DNA of 64,000 nucleotides, taken from positions 2,986,518 to 3,050,517 of the forward strand of contig NZ_JACBZP010000001.1 in the NCBI RefSeq assembly GCF_013409065.1. Reading direction: 5' to 3'. Source of the stretch: Spelaeicoccus albus. GTDB lineage: Bacteria; Actinomycetota; Actinomycetes; Actinomycetales; Brevibacteriaceae. Position numbers and translations under genes: made by a program. How positions within the stretch are numbered: position 1 is the stretch's first letter; the number at the start of each line of letters is the position of its first letter. The notes below the pieces were generated by a model. The model did not search any database. It was given only the letters and a program-made list of their open reading frames with translations, and was not told the DNA's origin. This document shows positions 1-7,455 of the stretch, piece by piece.

Positions 1-614
1 TCCTCGCCGGGCAGGCTCACCACTGCCGTACCGGGGCGCGCCAGTTTCCCCGTTGCGGCGACGCGGATGGTGCGGGAACGCAAGCGCCCGGCCCCGGCGT
101 CCAGACCGTGCCAGTGCGGCCCCCGGGTGGTCAAGGCCGCGCCGGTGCCCGGCAGTGGGCGGCCCAGACAGATCAGCACGGCCTGCCGTTCGCGAAGCTT
201 GGCATGCAAACGGTTCATCCCGCCGGGCGGGGGCACCGCGGGCGCGGCAAGTATCAGCACGTCGACGGTTTCCACAAGGATCGACACGGCACGCAACCAC
301 TGCTCGCCGGGATCCGGCAGTGCGATCAGCCGGTTCGGATCGATGCCGAGATCGGCCGCTGCCGAAAGCCCCAGCTCGGGGACGCCGACGACTGCGCACC
401 AGTATCCGCGCTTCGAGGGCTCGGCGGCCAAGGCATACGCCAGCGACAACCGGGCACGGCCGTCGACCGACACGGCCGTTCCTCGGCGCAATGCCCCGCC
501 CCGAAAGAGCCCCGCCAACGCCGCATGGACCGGCAGTGCGCTGTCCCCGGCCAGAGGCCCCGAGGCGGTGCGTAATCCGAACTGCTCGGCCAGTTCGGCG
601 GCTGTCGTGCTCAT
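1..614 (-). CDS. ImuA-like SOS mutagenesis protein, 3' end cut by window edge
   Basis: Reading the minus strand from the ATG at 614 gives an open frame that runs off the window at base 1 (about 204 residues seen). It starts MSTTAAELAEQFGLRTASG and contains GLFRGGALRRGTAVSVDG, YWCAVVGVPELGLSAAADLG and a C-terminal stretch ending VVSLPGEE. This pattern, a degenerate RecA/SulA-like fold with a GLRRG loop and a WCAVVG strand, is that of the actinobacterial ImuA-type protein encoded before the Y-family polymerase imuB and often dnaE2. Family knowledge: it takes part in damage-inducible translesion mutagenesis. The perfect LexA box 11 bases upstream of the start supports this. imuB should lie beyond base 1; that is inference. 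Confidence 0.8.
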   Translation of the reverse strand, partial: MSTTAAELAEQFGLRTASGPLAGDSALPVHAALAGLFRGGALRRGTAVSVDGRARLSLAYALAAEPSKRGYWCAVVGVPELGLSAAADLGIDPNRLIALPDPGEQWLRAVSILVETVDVLILAAPAVPPPGGMNRLHAKLRERQAVLICLGRPLPGTGAALTTRGPHWHGLDAGAGRLRSRTIRVAATGKLARPGTAVVSLPGE

Positions 615-624
615 TTTTCAAGTA

Positions 625-640
625 TCGAACATTTGTTCGA
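625..640. promoter_or_regulatory. LexA binding site (SOS box)
   Basis: TCGAACATTTGTTCGA is a perfect two-half-site match to the actinobacterial/Gram-positive SOS consensus (TCGAAC, four bases, GTTCGA). It lies just upstream of the imuA-like ATG at 614 on the minus strand, where LexA would block transcription. The sequence and its position are seen; LexA repression is inferred from the family consensus. Confidence 0.9.
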
Positions 641-770
641 GTGACGCAAGAGCGGCGAAGCAGCCGCATTCGTCGATCTTCGCGTTCGGGGCCGACGAGA
701 TCGCCCCGATCCTCGACGTGGCCCCGCGCACAGCCGCAGGCGAGCTCCACCGAGCCATGCGGGCCTCGGG

Positions 771-805
771 GGCACCTCCCGCCGCTCTGCGGTGGGGGAG
801 CTGCC
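771..805 (+). repeat. Short palindromic repeat, copy 1
   Basis: An imperfect hairpin element (ACCTCCCGCCGC, TCT, GCGGTGGGGGAGCT) sits at the frame break inside the DUF222 relic. Its core at 776-798 is identical, in inverted orientation, to 1464-1486. Similar short GC-rich hairpin elements are common between and inside dead genes in Actinobacteria. Its mobility is inferred from its position. Confidence 0.65.
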
Positions 806-1462
806 ACGGACTCTGGAGGCGTTGAAGTCGGGAGACTTGTCGGCGCGCCGGTACCGTGAGGTCGTGGCGAAAACCCGTGACCTCCGCGTCGACATCGCTG
901 CCCAGGCCGACAAGGAGATCACCGGGTGGAACCCGGGCGTGCTCTTACAATCATTCCGGGCCCGCCTGGGCCGGTGGGTCGCCTCCCACGACACGCGGGA
1001 TGCCAGCAGCAAGTATCGGCAGGTCGATCGTGACCGGTGCGTCGAATTCGTCCCCGACGACAACGGCGCCGCGCAATTATTTGCTTATGGTCCGGCCGAT
1101 TCACTCCGCGCCCTGTTCAACAAACTCGACCGCGCTGCCCGTACCGGACGCGACCACGCCCCGGTGGAGGCACAAGAGTGCCGATTACACGTCACGGTGC
1201 CCGTGTTTGCCCTCCTTGGGTGGAACGATCCGGGCTACCTCGAAGGATACGGGCCAATCCCCGCATCCATGGCCCGCCGGCTCGCTGCCGGGGCGACCAC
1301 GTGGATCCGGCTCCTCACCGACCCGGCCACCAGCCGAATTATCCACGCCGACCCGAAGAAATACCGGCCGAACGCCGCACTCCGCACTATTGTCCGAGCC
1401 CGAGACGGCACCTGCCGGTTCCCCGGCTGCCACACACCCGCCACCACCTGCGAAATCGACCA

Positions 1463-1491
1463 GCCCCCACCGCAGAGCGGCGGGAGACACC
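1463..1491 (-). repeat. Short palindromic repeat, copy 2 (inverted)
   Basis: The 23-base core at 1464-1486 is the exact reverse complement of the copy at 776-798. It replaces the codons where the HNH histidine would follow CEID in the DUF222 relic, so this copy probably removed the nuclease active site. Confidence 0.65.
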
Positions 1492-1556
1492 CCACGACGA
1501 CCCATAAACCAGCCGGCGACGACCGCGAACAACGGCGAAACGCCAGGTCAGCACGC

Positions 1557-2207
1557 CTACCGCGCGGATTCCAAATACCGCAGGACGGCGAGCACCCGGC
1601 GATGATCGGCCGGCGACTGCGCCAGACCGAGCTTGGTGAAGATCGCCGTCACGTTCTTTTCCACGGCGCCGTACGACAAGAACAACGATTCGGCGATGCC
1701 GGCATTCGACCGGCCCTCGGCCATCAACACCAGCACCTCGCTCTCGCGCGGCGTCAGTGATTGCAACGGTCCGTCGCCTCTTGCCGATCCCATCAACTGG
1801 CTCACCACCTCGGGGTCGAGCACCGTTTGGCCGGCGTTGATGCGTTCGAGTGCATCGATGAACGATGACACATCGGCGACCCGATCCTTCAGTAGATACC
1901 CGGCACCTGCCGATTTGCCGGAGAACAGTTCGGCCGCGTATTGCGTCTCCACGTACTGCGAAAACACCAGGACGCCGATATCCGGCCGGCGTTCGCGCAG
2001 GGCCAGGGCCGCCCGGAGCCCCTCATCGGTGTGGGTCGGCGGCATCCGGATGTCGACGATCGCCACATCGGGCTCGTCGGTGGCGACAGCCGCCAAGAAC
2101 GCGGTCCCGTCCCCGACGGCCGCCGTGACGATATGCCCGCGGGCCGACAGCAGCTCCACGAGGCCGTCGCGCAGAATTGTCGAATCCTCGGCAATGGCAA
2201 TTCTCAT
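1557..2207 (-). CDS. NarL/LuxR-type response regulator
   Basis: The 216-residue protein starts MRIAIAEDST at the ATG at 2207, which overlaps the kinase stop by four bases (ATGA), so the pair is translationally coupled. Residues 1-120 form a receiver domain with the acidic pair Glu7/Asp8, the phospho-acceptor Asp52 in VAIVDIRMPP, and a lysine in YLLKDRV. Residues from about 150 form a LuxR-type helix-turn-helix with LTPRESEVLVLMAEGRSN. It should be phosphorylated by the adjacent histidine kinase and bind DNA as a dimer. The regulon is not evident from context; a longer frame upstream of 2207 only overlaps the kinase. Confidence 0.92.
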   Translation of the reverse strand: MRIAIAEDSTILRDGLVELLSARGHIVTAAVGDGTAFLAAVATDEPDVAIVDIRMPPTHTDEGLRAALALRERRPDIGVLVFSQYVETQYAAELFSGKSAGAGYLLKDRVADVSSFIDALERINAGQTVLDPEVVSQLMGSARGDGPLQSLTPRESEVLVLMAEGRSNAGIAESLFLSYGAVEKNVTAIFTKLGLAQSPADHRRVLAVLRYLESAR

Positions 2208-3520
2208 GCCTGCACCGCCATCGGCAGATCGATGCTGATGATCGTCGGGCCACCCGACGGGGAATCGACGAGAAGCGTGCCGTCGACGCTGCGCACGCGT
2301 TCGTCCAGCCCCGTCAGTCCCGACCGGTGCCCCGAGGCGGAAGTCGATGCCAAATATGCCCCGCCCACGCCGTCGTCCCGCACTTGAACGAAGACTCGTG
2401 AACGACGTTCTTCGGCCCGCACCGCTACCGTTGACGCTTCCGAGTGCTTGACGGCGTTCGTCACGAGTTCCATGACACAAAAGTACGCGATGGTCTCAAT
2501 GGGTGCTGCCGGACGCCGGGGCAGGTCGACGCTCAAGTGCACCGGCAACGACGCTCCTGCCGCCAGTGTCTCCAGAGCTGCGCCGAGACCATTGTCCAGC
2601 ACGGGAGGGTGAATTCCCCGGGCCAAATCCCGTAGATCGACAAGGGCGCTCTTGGCAACCTGGTGCGCGCCGTCCAGCAGCTCGGCCACGCCGTCCGGAT
2701 CGTTGCCGGCCGTCAGTCGATCCTTGGCATCGCCCAGTTTCATCGCCAGGGCGACGAGCTGCGCTTGGGTGCCGTCGTGCAGATCCCGTTCGATTCGGCG
2801 GAGTTTGACGTCGGCGTCGTCCACCGTCCGGCTGCGCGATGCTTCGACTTCTCGCAGCCGAAGGCTCGACGCGGTCGGCCCCAAAAGATTGCGTGAGAGC
2901 AGCCGCTGGATGTGCGCGAACGCCGTGTTGAGCGCCGGCCACACGAATAGCCAGATCAGTGCACCCAGTACGGCGAACCAGAATTGACGTGCGGCCGTAT
3001 CGATGAAGAAGTCGGTACCGAATGACGCTCCGCGGTGCATCACACCGTTGGAATCGGGCTGCAGCGGCAGAAATCGCGACCAATACCAGTGGGTCATTGC
3101 GCCGAGCCCGATGAAGAAGAACACGATCGAGACGACAGCCCCGGCAGCGGCCGTGACGATGTTGAGGAAGAGGAAACCGATGACACGCCAGCCGGCGCCG
3201 TCGGACAAGCCGCCGCGGACCCAGCCCCAGAAGCCCGGACTTCGCCGGACCGGCGGCGGCGCGGCGATTTCAGTGGCCAACATGGCCCGGTTCATGCTCC
3301 GGTGCAACGCGCCCCAGCCGCGTGCCGCCATGATTAGCGAGGATCCGACGACCAGGCCCACCACCGTCACTGCCAGCCCCGATCCGACGACGACGGTTAC
3401 CGCCGCATAGGCCAGCCCGAACGGCGCGAGGATCAAGGCCGACCACAGGTAGAGAAATTCCACCCATGTCCGTTTGCGGAAAAAGGCAGTGAAGAAGTTA
3501 TAACGCGGCACGGGGTTCAT
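2204..3520 (-). CDS. NarL-partner sensor histidine kinase (HisKA_3 type)
   Basis: 438 residues from the ATG at 3520 (MNPVPRYNFFTAFF), chosen because GGAAAG lies about nine bases upstream; an ATG 36 bases earlier lacks such a site. The N-terminal half has several hydrophobic segments (near residues 25-65, 110-140 and 175-200) forming a membrane sensor with no recognisable ligand domain. The dimerisation/phospho-acceptor segment IERDLHDGTQAQLVALAMKL has the acceptor His near residue 248. It is followed by an ATPase domain with the N box ELVTNAVKHSEAS and the G box VRDDGVGGA. It should phosphorylate the coupled response regulator. The stimulus is unknown. Confidence 0.9.
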   Translation of the reverse strand: MNPVPRYNFFTAFFRKRTWVEFLYLWSALILAPFGLAYAAVTVVVGSGLAVTVVGLVVGSSLIMAARGWGALHRSMNRAMLATEIAAPPPVRRSPGFWGWVRGGLSDGAGWRVIGFLFLNIVTAAAGAVVSIVFFFIGLGAMTHWYWSRFLPLQPDSNGVMHRGASFGTDFFIDTAARQFWFAVLGALIWLFVWPALNTAFAHIQRLLSRNLLGPTASSLRLREVEASRSRTVDDADVKLRRIERDLHDGTQAQLVALAMKLGDAKDRLTAGNDPDGVAELLDGAHQVAKSALVDLRDLARGIHPPVLDNGLGAALETLAAGASLPVHLSVDLPRRPAAPIETIAYFCVMELVTNAVKHSEASTVAVRAEERRSRVFVQVRDDGVGGAYLASTSASGHRSGLTGLDERVRSVDGTLLVDSPSGGPTIISIDLPMAVQA

Positions 3521-3608
3521 ACTGCCAGCTTTCCGTAACGGCGGACCCGCATCCATCAGGTGAGTCCCCGCCTATGCCGGGGGCTATCCCCCGTAGACTG
3601 CTTTTACC

Positions 3609-4076
3609 ATGTTCAGCATCGTCTTTGTCACCCCTGAGATCCCCGGCAACACCGGCAATGTGATCCGCTTGGCCGCCGTCACCGGCGCGAGCCTGCATCT
3701 TGTCGAACCACTCGGCTTCGACTTGTCCGATACCAAGCTGCGCCGGGCCGGATTGGACTATCACGATCTTGCGAACGTCGCCATCCACCCGGACACGGAG
3801 GCTCTCTGGGACGATTTGGGACCCGGACGGCGCGTGTTCGCGTTCACGACGTCCGGCACTCGGTCGTTCGCCGATGTCAGTTACCGGCCCGGAGACGTGC
3901 TGATGTTCGGGCGCGAATCGGTCGGCTTGCCGGACGACGTCAGCCGGGACGAGCGCGTGACCGACCGGCTGCGCATCCCGATGCTGCCGTCGCGGCGATC
4001 ATTGAATCTCGCCAATTCGGCTTCGATCGCAGTGTACGAGGCATGGCGTCAAAACGGCTACGCCGGCGCCCGATGA
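3609..4076 (+). CDS. trmL: tRNA (cytidine(34)-2'-O)-methyltransferase
   Basis: The 155-residue protein is a minimal SPOUT (SpoU) methyltransferase of usual TrmL length. It begins FSIVFVTPEIPGNTGNVIRL, the TrmL N-terminal motif with the conserved PEIPGNTGN. It ends with the knot motifs LMFGRESVGLP and IPMLPSRRSLNLANSASIA that bind S-adenosylmethionine. Family role: 2'-O-methylation of the wobble base of certain leucine tRNAs. It stands alone on the plus strand, divergent from the kinase gene. No strong Shine-Dalgarno is seen before the ATG at 3609, but the homology begins right there. Confidence 0.92.
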   Translation: MFSIVFVTPEIPGNTGNVIRLAAVTGASLHLVEPLGFDLSDTKLRRAGLDYHDLANVAIHPDTEALWDDLGPGRRVFAFTTSGTRSFADVSYRPGDVLMFGRESVGLPDDVSRDERVTDRLRIPMLPSRRSLNLANSASIAVYEAWRQNGYAGAR

Positions 4077-4116
4077 TCGGATGCCGGCGTAGCCGTGCGG
4101 TCGGGTGGTGACCTTT

Positions 4117-4938
4117 TTAGTTCTCGTCCGGGTTCGAGCCGCGGCGGTCGCCGTTGTTCAAACCTGAAATCTTCGTCATATCGGCGTCGCTCAATTCGAA
4201 GTCGAGCACGTCGAAGTTTTCCTTGATACGTGCAGGAGTGACCGACTTCGGGATCACGACGTTGCCGTCCTGCAGGTGCCAACGCAAGATTACCTGCGCC
4301 ACGCTCTTGCCGTGGTTCGCCGCAATCTTGGCGATGTCCGGATCGTCGACAAGACCGCCCGAAGCCAGTGGGCTGTAGGCTTCGACGGCAATGCCGCGGC
4401 TCGCGCAGAATGTCTTGAGGTCTCGTTGCGTCAGGTTCGGATGCAGCTCGATCTGGTTGATTGCCGGAACCGTGTCCGATTCGGACAAAATCCGGGACAA
4501 GTGCTGGGCGTGGAAGTTCGACACCCCGATGGCCTTGGCCCGGCCGGACGCGAGAATGCCTTCCATGGCCTTCCACGATTCGACGAACTTGTTCTGCTTC
4601 GCCCTGGGCCAATGGATCAAGTACATGTCCACGTAATCCAGGCCGAGACGTTCCAGGCTCGCTTCAAAGGCCGGCACTGTCGTCTCGGTGCCGTGATCGT
4701 CGTTCCAGAGCTTCGTCGTGACGAACAGGTCTTCGCGTGCGATGCCCGATTGGGCTATCGCTTTGCCGGTGCCTTCTTCGTTGCCGTAGATGGCGGCAGT
4801 GTCGATCGACCGGTAGCCGGTCTCCAGAGCGGCCGCGACGGCGTCGGTAGCCTGCTCGTTCGGCACCTGCCACACGCCGAAGCCGAGCTGCGGGATAGTC
4901 GTCCCGTTGTTCAATTCGATCTGGGGAACCTCAGTCAA
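4117..4938 (-). CDS. Aldo/keto reductase
   Basis: 273 residues starting from a TTG at 4938, selected because AAGGAGAG lies six bases upstream and the protein then begins at the usual place (LTEVPQIELNNGTTIPQLGF). The catalytic tetrad is visible: Asp in SIDTAAIYGNE, Tyr in the same motif, Lys in VTTKLWND and His in YLIHWP. The NADPH-binding motif IPKSVTPARIKENFDV is near the C-terminus. The family reduces aldehydes and ketones such as 2,5-diketo-D-gluconate and methylglyoxal; the real substrate cannot be told. It is a single gene facing trmL. Confidence 0.9.
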   Translation of the reverse strand: MTEVPQIELNNGTTIPQLGFGVWQVPNEQATDAVAAALETGYRSIDTAAIYGNEEGTGKAIAQSGIAREDLFVTTKLWNDDHGTETTVPAFEASLERLGLDYVDMYLIHWPRAKQNKFVESWKAMEGILASGRAKAIGVSNFHAQHLSRILSESDTVPAINQIELHPNLTQRDLKTFCASRGIAVEAYSPLASGGLVDDPDIAKIAANHGKSVAQVILRWHLQDGNVVIPKSVTPARIKENFDVLDFELSDADMTKISGLNNGDRRGSNPDEN

Positions 4939-5087
4939 GTGTTCTCTCCTTGGTTGGGTGAAATCACAGTCAATCATGGGCCGATGGAGCGGCGCATCCG
5001 CCCATAGGGGGTGTTGGGACAACCGGCCGCCGACCGAGAGTATTCCCGAGGATCGATAGGGTTGGCGTGACAGGGAGGACAACACAC

Positions 5088-5918
5088 ATGGTAACCACCG
5101 CTTTGACGGTCGCCGGATCGGACACGTCCGGCGGCGCCGGACTGCAAGCCGATCTGAAGACGTTCGAGGAATTCGGCGTCTACGGGGTCAGCGCGATCAC
5201 GTCGATCGTGACGTATGCCCCGGACCGGGGATTCATTCACGATCTCGATTTCATCGCCCCCGACGTGCTGATCAAGCAGCTGCGGAGCGCGTTTGCGTTG
5301 CACGATTTCGGCGTGGTCAAGTCCGGCATGCTGGGCACTGCCGAGAACGTCTCGTTATTGGCGTCGGCTCTCCGCGATTCCGATGCGCCGTTCGTGTTCG
5401 ACCCCGTTCTCGCCTGCAAGGGTCAAGGCGAGATGGTCGATTTGAAGCAGTCATTCGTGGACGAGCTCGTTCCCGCCGCCGCCGTTATCACGCCGAATTT
5501 GGACGAGGCGGCGCAGCTGACCGGCATGGATCCGCTCACCGGCATCGACGACATGAAGCAAGCTGCCGCCGCTTTGCACGCGCGCGGGGCCGACGCCGTG
5601 CTGGTCAAGGGTGGGGCGCGCCTGGACGGCGACGCCGCCGTCGATATCTTGTTCGACGGCCGGGTCTATACGGCGTTCGACACGCCGAAGCTCGGCAGGC
5701 TGATGGTCAACGGTGCGGGTTGCTCGCTCGCTTCCGCCATTGCCGCCGGGATCGCATTGGGCAACGACGTCCCGACATCTGTGAAGAACGCCAAGGAATA
5801 CGTCACGCACGCCATTGCGGCGCACACGCCCAACGCCAGCGGCGTCGATTCGGTATGGCACGCCGCGTCCCGGCTGGCACCGTCAACGGGGGTCGAGGTC
5901 ACGGCCAAATCGCTCTAA
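5088..5918 (+). CDS. pdxK: Pyridoxal/pyridoxine kinase of the ThiD-like (PdxK) type
   Basis: 276 residues from the ATG at 5088, with GGGAGG nine bases upstream; a GTG seven codons earlier would include that site. It is a ribokinase-fold ThiD-family protein (ALTVAGSDTSGGAGLQADLK). Several signatures match the Bacillus PdxK subgroup rather than true HMP kinase: VFDPVLACKGQGEM, VITPNLDEAAQLTGMD and the NGAGCSLASAI lid with a cysteine. Expected reaction: ATP-dependent phosphorylation of pyridoxal or pyridoxine at the 5' hydroxyl in B6 salvage. An HMP/HMP-P kinase role in thiamine synthesis remains possible. No thiamine genes are nearby. Confidence 0.8.
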   Translation: MVTTALTVAGSDTSGGAGLQADLKTFEEFGVYGVSAITSIVTYAPDRGFIHDLDFIAPDVLIKQLRSAFALHDFGVVKSGMLGTAENVSLLASALRDSDAPFVFDPVLACKGQGEMVDLKQSFVDELVPAAAVITPNLDEAAQLTGMDPLTGIDDMKQAAAALHARGADAVLVKGGARLDGDAAVDILFDGRVYTAFDTPKLGRLMVNGAGCSLASAIAAGIALGNDVPTSVKNAKEYVTHAIAAHTPNASGVDSVWHAASRLAPSTGVEVTAKSL

Positions 5919-5933
5919 CGCCCGCACCCCATG

Positions 5934-6005
5934 CGCAAAACGCCCCGGGGCGTACGGAACGCGAAGTAATGACGACGCGTTATGTACGCCCCGGGGCGTT
6001 TTGCG
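5934..6005. terminator. Large perfect hairpin between convergent genes
   Basis: Two perfectly complementary 22-base arms (5934-5955 and 5984-6005, each containing CGCCCCGGGGCG) flank 28 bases that hold a second stem, AACGCG/CGCGTT. The plus-strand right arm ends in GGGGCGTTTTGCG, a partial T tract. It lies between the pdxK stop and the rpmE2 stop, so a bidirectional terminator is the likely role. It is unusually long for one. Confidence 0.75.
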
Positions 6006-6024
6006 AGGGCTGAGCGCGAAAGAG

Positions 6025-6285
6025 TTACTTGCTGCGCTTGCCGAAGCTCTTGTAGCGGTCCTTGAACCGTTCGACACGGCCGGCGCTGTCGAGGATGCGC
6101 TGCTTGCCGGTGTAGAACGGATGCGACACGGACGAGATCTCCACGTCGATGACGGGATACGTGTTGCCGTCTTCCCATTCGACCGTCTTGTCGCTCGTCG
6201 CGGTGGACCGGGTCAGGAACGATTCGTCCGACGCCAGGTCGTGAAACACCACAGGCGCGTACTTCGGGTGAATGTCTGTCTTCAA
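6025..6285 (-). CDS. rpmE2: 50S ribosomal protein L31 type B
   Basis: 86 residues, [20 protein letters not shown], ending [12 protein letters not shown]. It has the type B L31 length and the insert [24 protein letters not shown], and it lacks the CxxC zinc pairs of type A. It is a component of the 50S central protuberance. In Actinobacteria the zinc-free paralog is commonly derepressed under zinc shortage by Zur. No obvious Zur palindrome was found upstream, although ATCTTAAGAT lies at 6297-6306. It is a single gene divergent from the YbaK-type gene. Confidence 0.95.
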   Translation of the reverse strand: MKTDIHPKYAPVVFHDLASDESFLTRSTATSDKTVEWEDGNTYPVIDVEISSVSHPFYTGKQRILDSAGRVERFKDRYKSFGKRSK

Positions 6286-6369
6286 AGGATTTCCTTATCT
6301 TAAGATCGAGAGGTGGGTGGCGCTCCGGCGCCACGACGACCAGCAATCAACTATAACCGAAACCGCCCG

Positions 6370-6395
6370 GCTCACGCGAGTCGACTCGCGTGAGC
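6370..6395. promoter_or_regulatory. Perfect 26-bp palindrome in a divergent intergenic region
   Basis: The palindrome has half-site GCTCACGCGAGTC with no central spacer. It lies between rpmE2 (minus strand, start 6285) and the YbaK-type gene (plus strand, start 6437), about 40 bases before the latter. A perfect dyad between divergent starts is more like an operator than a terminator. The regulator is unknown. Confidence 0.55.
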
Positions 6396-6436
6396 GCGGT
6401 CGGTAGACCCGGGCCAATTGCCCGAAAGGACACGTC

Positions 6437-6973
6437 ATGCCGACACTTGGCACCTTGACCACCAAACCGGCCGGCGAAATGACCGACGCGATTGCGCCGG
6501 TCACGGCCCGCGCTTTGCAGGCCTTGGGTCTGATGGAGACGGCCGGCGTGGTGGAGATCGACCCGGAACTGTCGGATACCGCCGCGTTCATGGAACGGTA
6601 CGGCGTGGATCCGGATACCTCCGCGAACTGCGTGCTGGTCGCCGGCAAGCGAGAAGGACAGCAACGGATTGCGGCGTGCATGGTACTGGCATCGACACGG
6701 GCCGACGTCAATACCGTGGTGCGCAAGGAGCTGAATGTGCGCAAAGCCTCGTTCTTGCCCATGGACCAGGCCGTCGCGGATTCCGGAATGGAGTACGGCG
6801 GCATCACTCCCCTGGGTCTGCCGGAGGCGTGGCCAGTGCTCATCGATGCACGCGTAGACGCCGCCGATACCGTCGTCATCGGTTCCGGCGTCAGACGCTC
6901 GAAGATCCTGCTGCCCGGCAGCGCGTTGCGCGCCATTCCGGGGAGCAGGATCTTGGAGGGCCTCGGACGGTAA
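6437..6973 (+). CDS. YbaK/EbsC-family aminoacyl-tRNA deacylase
   Basis: 178 residues from the ATG at 6437 with GAAAGGA upstream. The YbaK/ProX fold is recognised from NCVLVAGKREGQQRIAACMV, the substrate-binding lysine region VVRKELNVRKASFLP and the C-terminal EYGGITPLGLPEAWPVLID. These trans-editing enzymes hydrolyse mischarged tRNA such as Cys-tRNA(Pro) or Ala-tRNA(Pro). Which substrate applies here cannot be read from the sequence. It is a single gene convergent with ectC. Confidence 0.85.
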   Translation: MPTLGTLTTKPAGEMTDAIAPVTARALQALGLMETAGVVEIDPELSDTAAFMERYGVDPDTSANCVLVAGKREGQQRIAACMVLASTRADVNTVVRKELNVRKASFLPMDQAVADSGMEYGGITPLGLPEAWPVLIDARVDAADTVVIGSGVRRSKILLPGSALRAIPGSRILEGLGR

Positions 6974-7001
6974 TGCCCGAGGCTATCAGGGCAGTCGGTG
7001 G

Positions 7002-7415
7002 TCAGACTGCGGCCGGCGCCGAGTCGCCGTCTTCGACGATGAGCGGGTAGACGCCGTTCTCGTCGTGCACTTCGCGGCCCGTCACGGGCGGATTGAAGGT
7101 GCACGCCATGCGCAGCTCGGTGGTGGCCCGGACCGTGTGCTTCTCGTGCTTGTCGAGCAGGTACAGCGTTCCGTCGCGGAGGTCGTGAACCTCGCCGGTT
7201 TCTTCATTGGTGAGGGTGCCTTCGCCCTGCACGCAGTAAACGGCCTCGATGTGGTTCTGGTAGTGGAACGTCGACGTCGTGCCGGCGTAGATCACCGTGT
7301 CGTGCACCGAGAAGCCGACGCCTTCGCGGGCCAGCACCATCCGGCGGCTGCGCCAGGTTTCGGACTTGACGTCGCGCTCGGAATCGTTGAGGTCGTCGCG
7401 GTTTGTCACAAGCAT
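7002..7415 (-). CDS. ectC: L-ectoine synthase
   Basis: 137 residues ([20 protein letters not shown]), the usual EctC length. It is a cupin protein with the metal/substrate region [20 protein letters not shown] and [21 protein letters not shown]. It cyclises N-gamma-acetyl-L-2,4-diaminobutyrate to ectoine, the last step of the pathway. It is the third gene of ectABC, with GGAG upstream and a 40-base gap after ectB. No ectD hydroxylase gene follows; the next gene downstream is on the other strand. Confidence 0.97.
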   Translation of the reverse strand: MLVTNRDDLNDSERDVKSETWRSRRMVLAREGVGFSVHDTVIYAGTTSTFHYQNHIEAVYCVQGEGTLTNEETGEVHDLRDGTLYLLDKHEKHTVRATTELRMACTFNPPVTGREVHDENGVYPLIVEDGDSAPAAV

Positions 7416-7455
7416 GCAAATCTCCTTGTCGGTAGGGGGCTAAAGCGGGCCGGGC

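Larger units (their letters stand above)
643..1545 (+). pseudogene. DUF222/HNH endonuclease relic
   Basis: The frame from about 643 encodes a DUF222 N-terminal piece (ADEIAPILDVAPRTAAGELH). It then breaks at a short palindromic repeat and continues in another frame from about 792 with GELPRTLEALKSGDLSARRY, through LRTIVRARDGTCRFPGC and TTCEID, where the HNH core should begin. A second, inverted copy of the repeat falls exactly there, and no convincing His-Asn-His segment follows. DUF222-HNH proteins are abundant, multicopy genes in Actinobacteria, often linked to mobile elements. The broken frame, lack of a proper start and lost active site make this a pseudogene. Confidence 0.75.
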
